A stretch of 64,000 nucleotides of DNA from Pascua guehoae (Eukaryota; Basidiomycota; Tremellomycetes; Trichosporonales; Trichosporonaceae), in NCBI GenBank assembly GCA_001600415.1, contig BCJX01000010.1:585409-649408 (forward strand). Reading direction: 5' to 3'. Numbering within the stretch: position 1 is the stretch's first letter; each line of letters begins with the position of its first letter. The translations under genes and the position numbers were made by a program. The notes under the pieces were generated by a model. It saw only the letters and a list, made by a program, of their open reading frames with translations, ran no database searches and was not told where the DNA came from. Shown here one piece after another: positions 63,126 to 64,000 of this stretch.

Positions 63126-64000
63126 CTATGCGCCGAGCTTGATCTGCTGGACGGGCGCCTCGACCTCTGCCTGAGCCTGTGCGGCCTGTGCCTGGGCCTC
63201 AAACTGGGCGAGCTCGGCCTCAAACTCGGCCTCGACCTCGGGGCTGAGCTCGTACACAATCTCGTCGGCCGCGAGCGCGTCGACGGCCTCGGCCTCGAGG
63301 ACGACCCAGCGGTACTTGAGCACGTCGTAGGCGACCACCTCGTCGGTGGGGAGGAGCTCGATGCCGGGAATGTTGCGCACGCGGAGCCAAAAGTCGGCCA
63401 CGTCTTTGGGGTCCTTTGTGGGTGCGTGGAGGAAGAGGATCGAGAGGTCCTTTTTGGGTCCGAAGCGCTCGGTCCACTGGGGCCCGCTCGCGACCTCGGT
63501 CTCGGTCTCGGCCTCGGCCTCGGTCTCAACCGCAGCCTCGGTCTCAGCCTTGGCCTCCGTCTCTACCTCGGCCACCTCCTCGACACCAGCAATGGCGCCC
63601 GCCTCAGCCTCGAGGTTGAGCCCAAACCCGTCCGCCATGGCGCGCACGGCATCATTTGTCCCCGCCCAGTCCTGCTCATTGATGCTGGCCACGACACGCA
63701 GCAGGCCAGAGTTGAGCTTTGCGCTCAGCGCCGTCCGCAGACCCAGCTCGCGCACCTTGCGCGGCAAGAGCTGCGCGTGGTCGCGCGGGTGCAGGGCGTG
63801 GATGGGCGCACCGCCGCGCCGCGTGCCCGACGACGCGTCGCCGGCACGCGCCTTGCCCGAGCCCTTTTGGGGCCGGATCTTGCGGCCCGAATACGCCACC
63901 GTCGACCGCGTCTTGGTGCTCTGGTTGCCCTGCCGGAGCGTGCTCTGGAACCACACCACGTTGCGGTGCAAAATGTCCCGCCGCAGCGGCTTGTCAAAGA
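63126..64000 (-). CDS. YML6: Mitochondrial ribosomal protein uL4m (L4/L1e family), 5' truncated by window end
   Basis: The frame is open to the last base, so the N-terminus lies beyond the window. FDKPLRRDILHRNVVWFQ, then GRKIRPQKGSGKARAGDASS, then RRGGAPIHALHPRDHAQLLP and RKVRELGLRTALSAKL, are the conserved L4 core; the basic R..KGSGKAR..D..S....GG loop is the extension that reaches the exit tunnel of the large subunit. Basidiomycete mitochondrial L4 proteins also have the C-terminal part seen here. Unusually, a run of Glu/Thr/Ala dipeptide-like repeats (ETEAEAETETE) interrupts the chain before the final domain (DLSILFLHAPTKDPKDVADF), and the tail is Gln/Ala-rich. The equivalent in budding yeast is Yml6. 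Function: mitochondrial translation. Confidence 0.88.
   Translation of the reverse strand, partial: FDKPLRRDILHRNVVWFQSTLRQGNQSTKTRSTVAYSGRKIRPQKGSGKARAGDASSGTRRGGAPIHALHPRDHAQLLPRKVRELGLRTALSAKLNSGLLRVVASINEQDWAGTNDAVRAMADGFGLNLEAEAGAIAGVEEVAEVETEAKAETEAAVETEAEAETETEVASGPQWTERFGPKKDLSILFLHAPTKDPKDVADFWLRVRNIPGIELLPTDEVVAYDVLKYRWVVLEAEAVDALAADEIVYELSPEVEAEFEAELAQFEAQAQAAQAQAEVEAPVQQIKLGA

Overview
This window looks like nuclear DNA of a GC-rich basidiomycete yeast, most probably a tremellomycete (Trichosporonales is my best guess). The evidence is spliceosomal introns mostly 33-60 nt long with GTGAGT, GTGCGT or GTGGGT donors and a CTGAC or CTAAC branch site just before the acceptor, intron-bearing eukaryotic tRNA genes, large low-complexity Ser/Pro/Ala proteins, and a set of typically fungal genes. 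No species name can be proved from the sequence alone. All gene models were built by hand from reading frames, splice signals and remembered protein families; no search was run.

Layout. 1-5.9 kb: 3' end of a Ser/Pro-rich gene whose frame breaks at a 41-C run, two intron-containing tRNA genes (Pro, Val), a short bacterial-like inorganic pyrophosphatase relative, and an F-box-like gene with an in-frame stop. 5.9-10.8 kb: geneless. 10.8-12.4 kb: a YDR124W-like helical-bundle protein. 14.8-17.4 kb: a divergent pair, a DJ-1/PfpI isonitrile-hydratase-like enzyme and an amidohydrolase. 17.7-19.0 kb: degenerate repeats in both orientations. 19.1-21.2 kb: a single-pass Ser/Thr-rich cell-surface sensor-like protein. 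23.4-24.6 kb: a GPI-anchored cell-wall protein. 24.6-29.3 kb: geneless, microsatellite-rich. 29.3-32.2 kb: a large SAM methyltransferase. 33.0-36.9 kb: an Ncp1-like protein, divergent from signal peptidase subunit SPC1 (37.8-38.2 kb).

38.6-41.5 kb: an acidic Ala/Glu/Thr-rich protein. 42.7-47.5 kb: a J-domain protein, an STK16/Env7-type kinase (9 exons, one of 14 nt) and the tRNA CCA-adding enzyme. 47.7-50.3 kb: an intact lineage-restricted gene and a decayed copy of it. 51.4 kb: tRNA-Gly. 51.9-55.1 kb: a divergent pair, a nucleoside hydrolase and a SET-domain methyltransferase. 55.3-59.8 kb: a divergent pair, a 13-exon SWIM/RING ubiquitin-ligase-like gene and an 8-exon gene with two or three dsRNA-binding-like domains. 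60.4-62.9 kb: a NIPA/DUF803 Mg2+ transporter interrupted by a 230-N gap. 63.1 kb to the end: mitochondrial ribosomal protein uL4m, 5' truncated.

There is no operon logic. Many genes are housekeeping functions (tRNA maturation, secretion, mitochondrial translation, kinase and chaperone functions) arranged as divergent pairs sharing short promoters or as tightly convergent pairs. The points most worth a second look are the cryptic multi-dsRBD protein, the inverted/direct repeat cluster at 17.7-19.0 kb, the intact/pseudogene pair, the recoding-or-pseudogene stop at 5838-5840, the 14-nt exons, and the unusually long G/C homopolymers, several of which coincide with assembly gaps or frame breaks.
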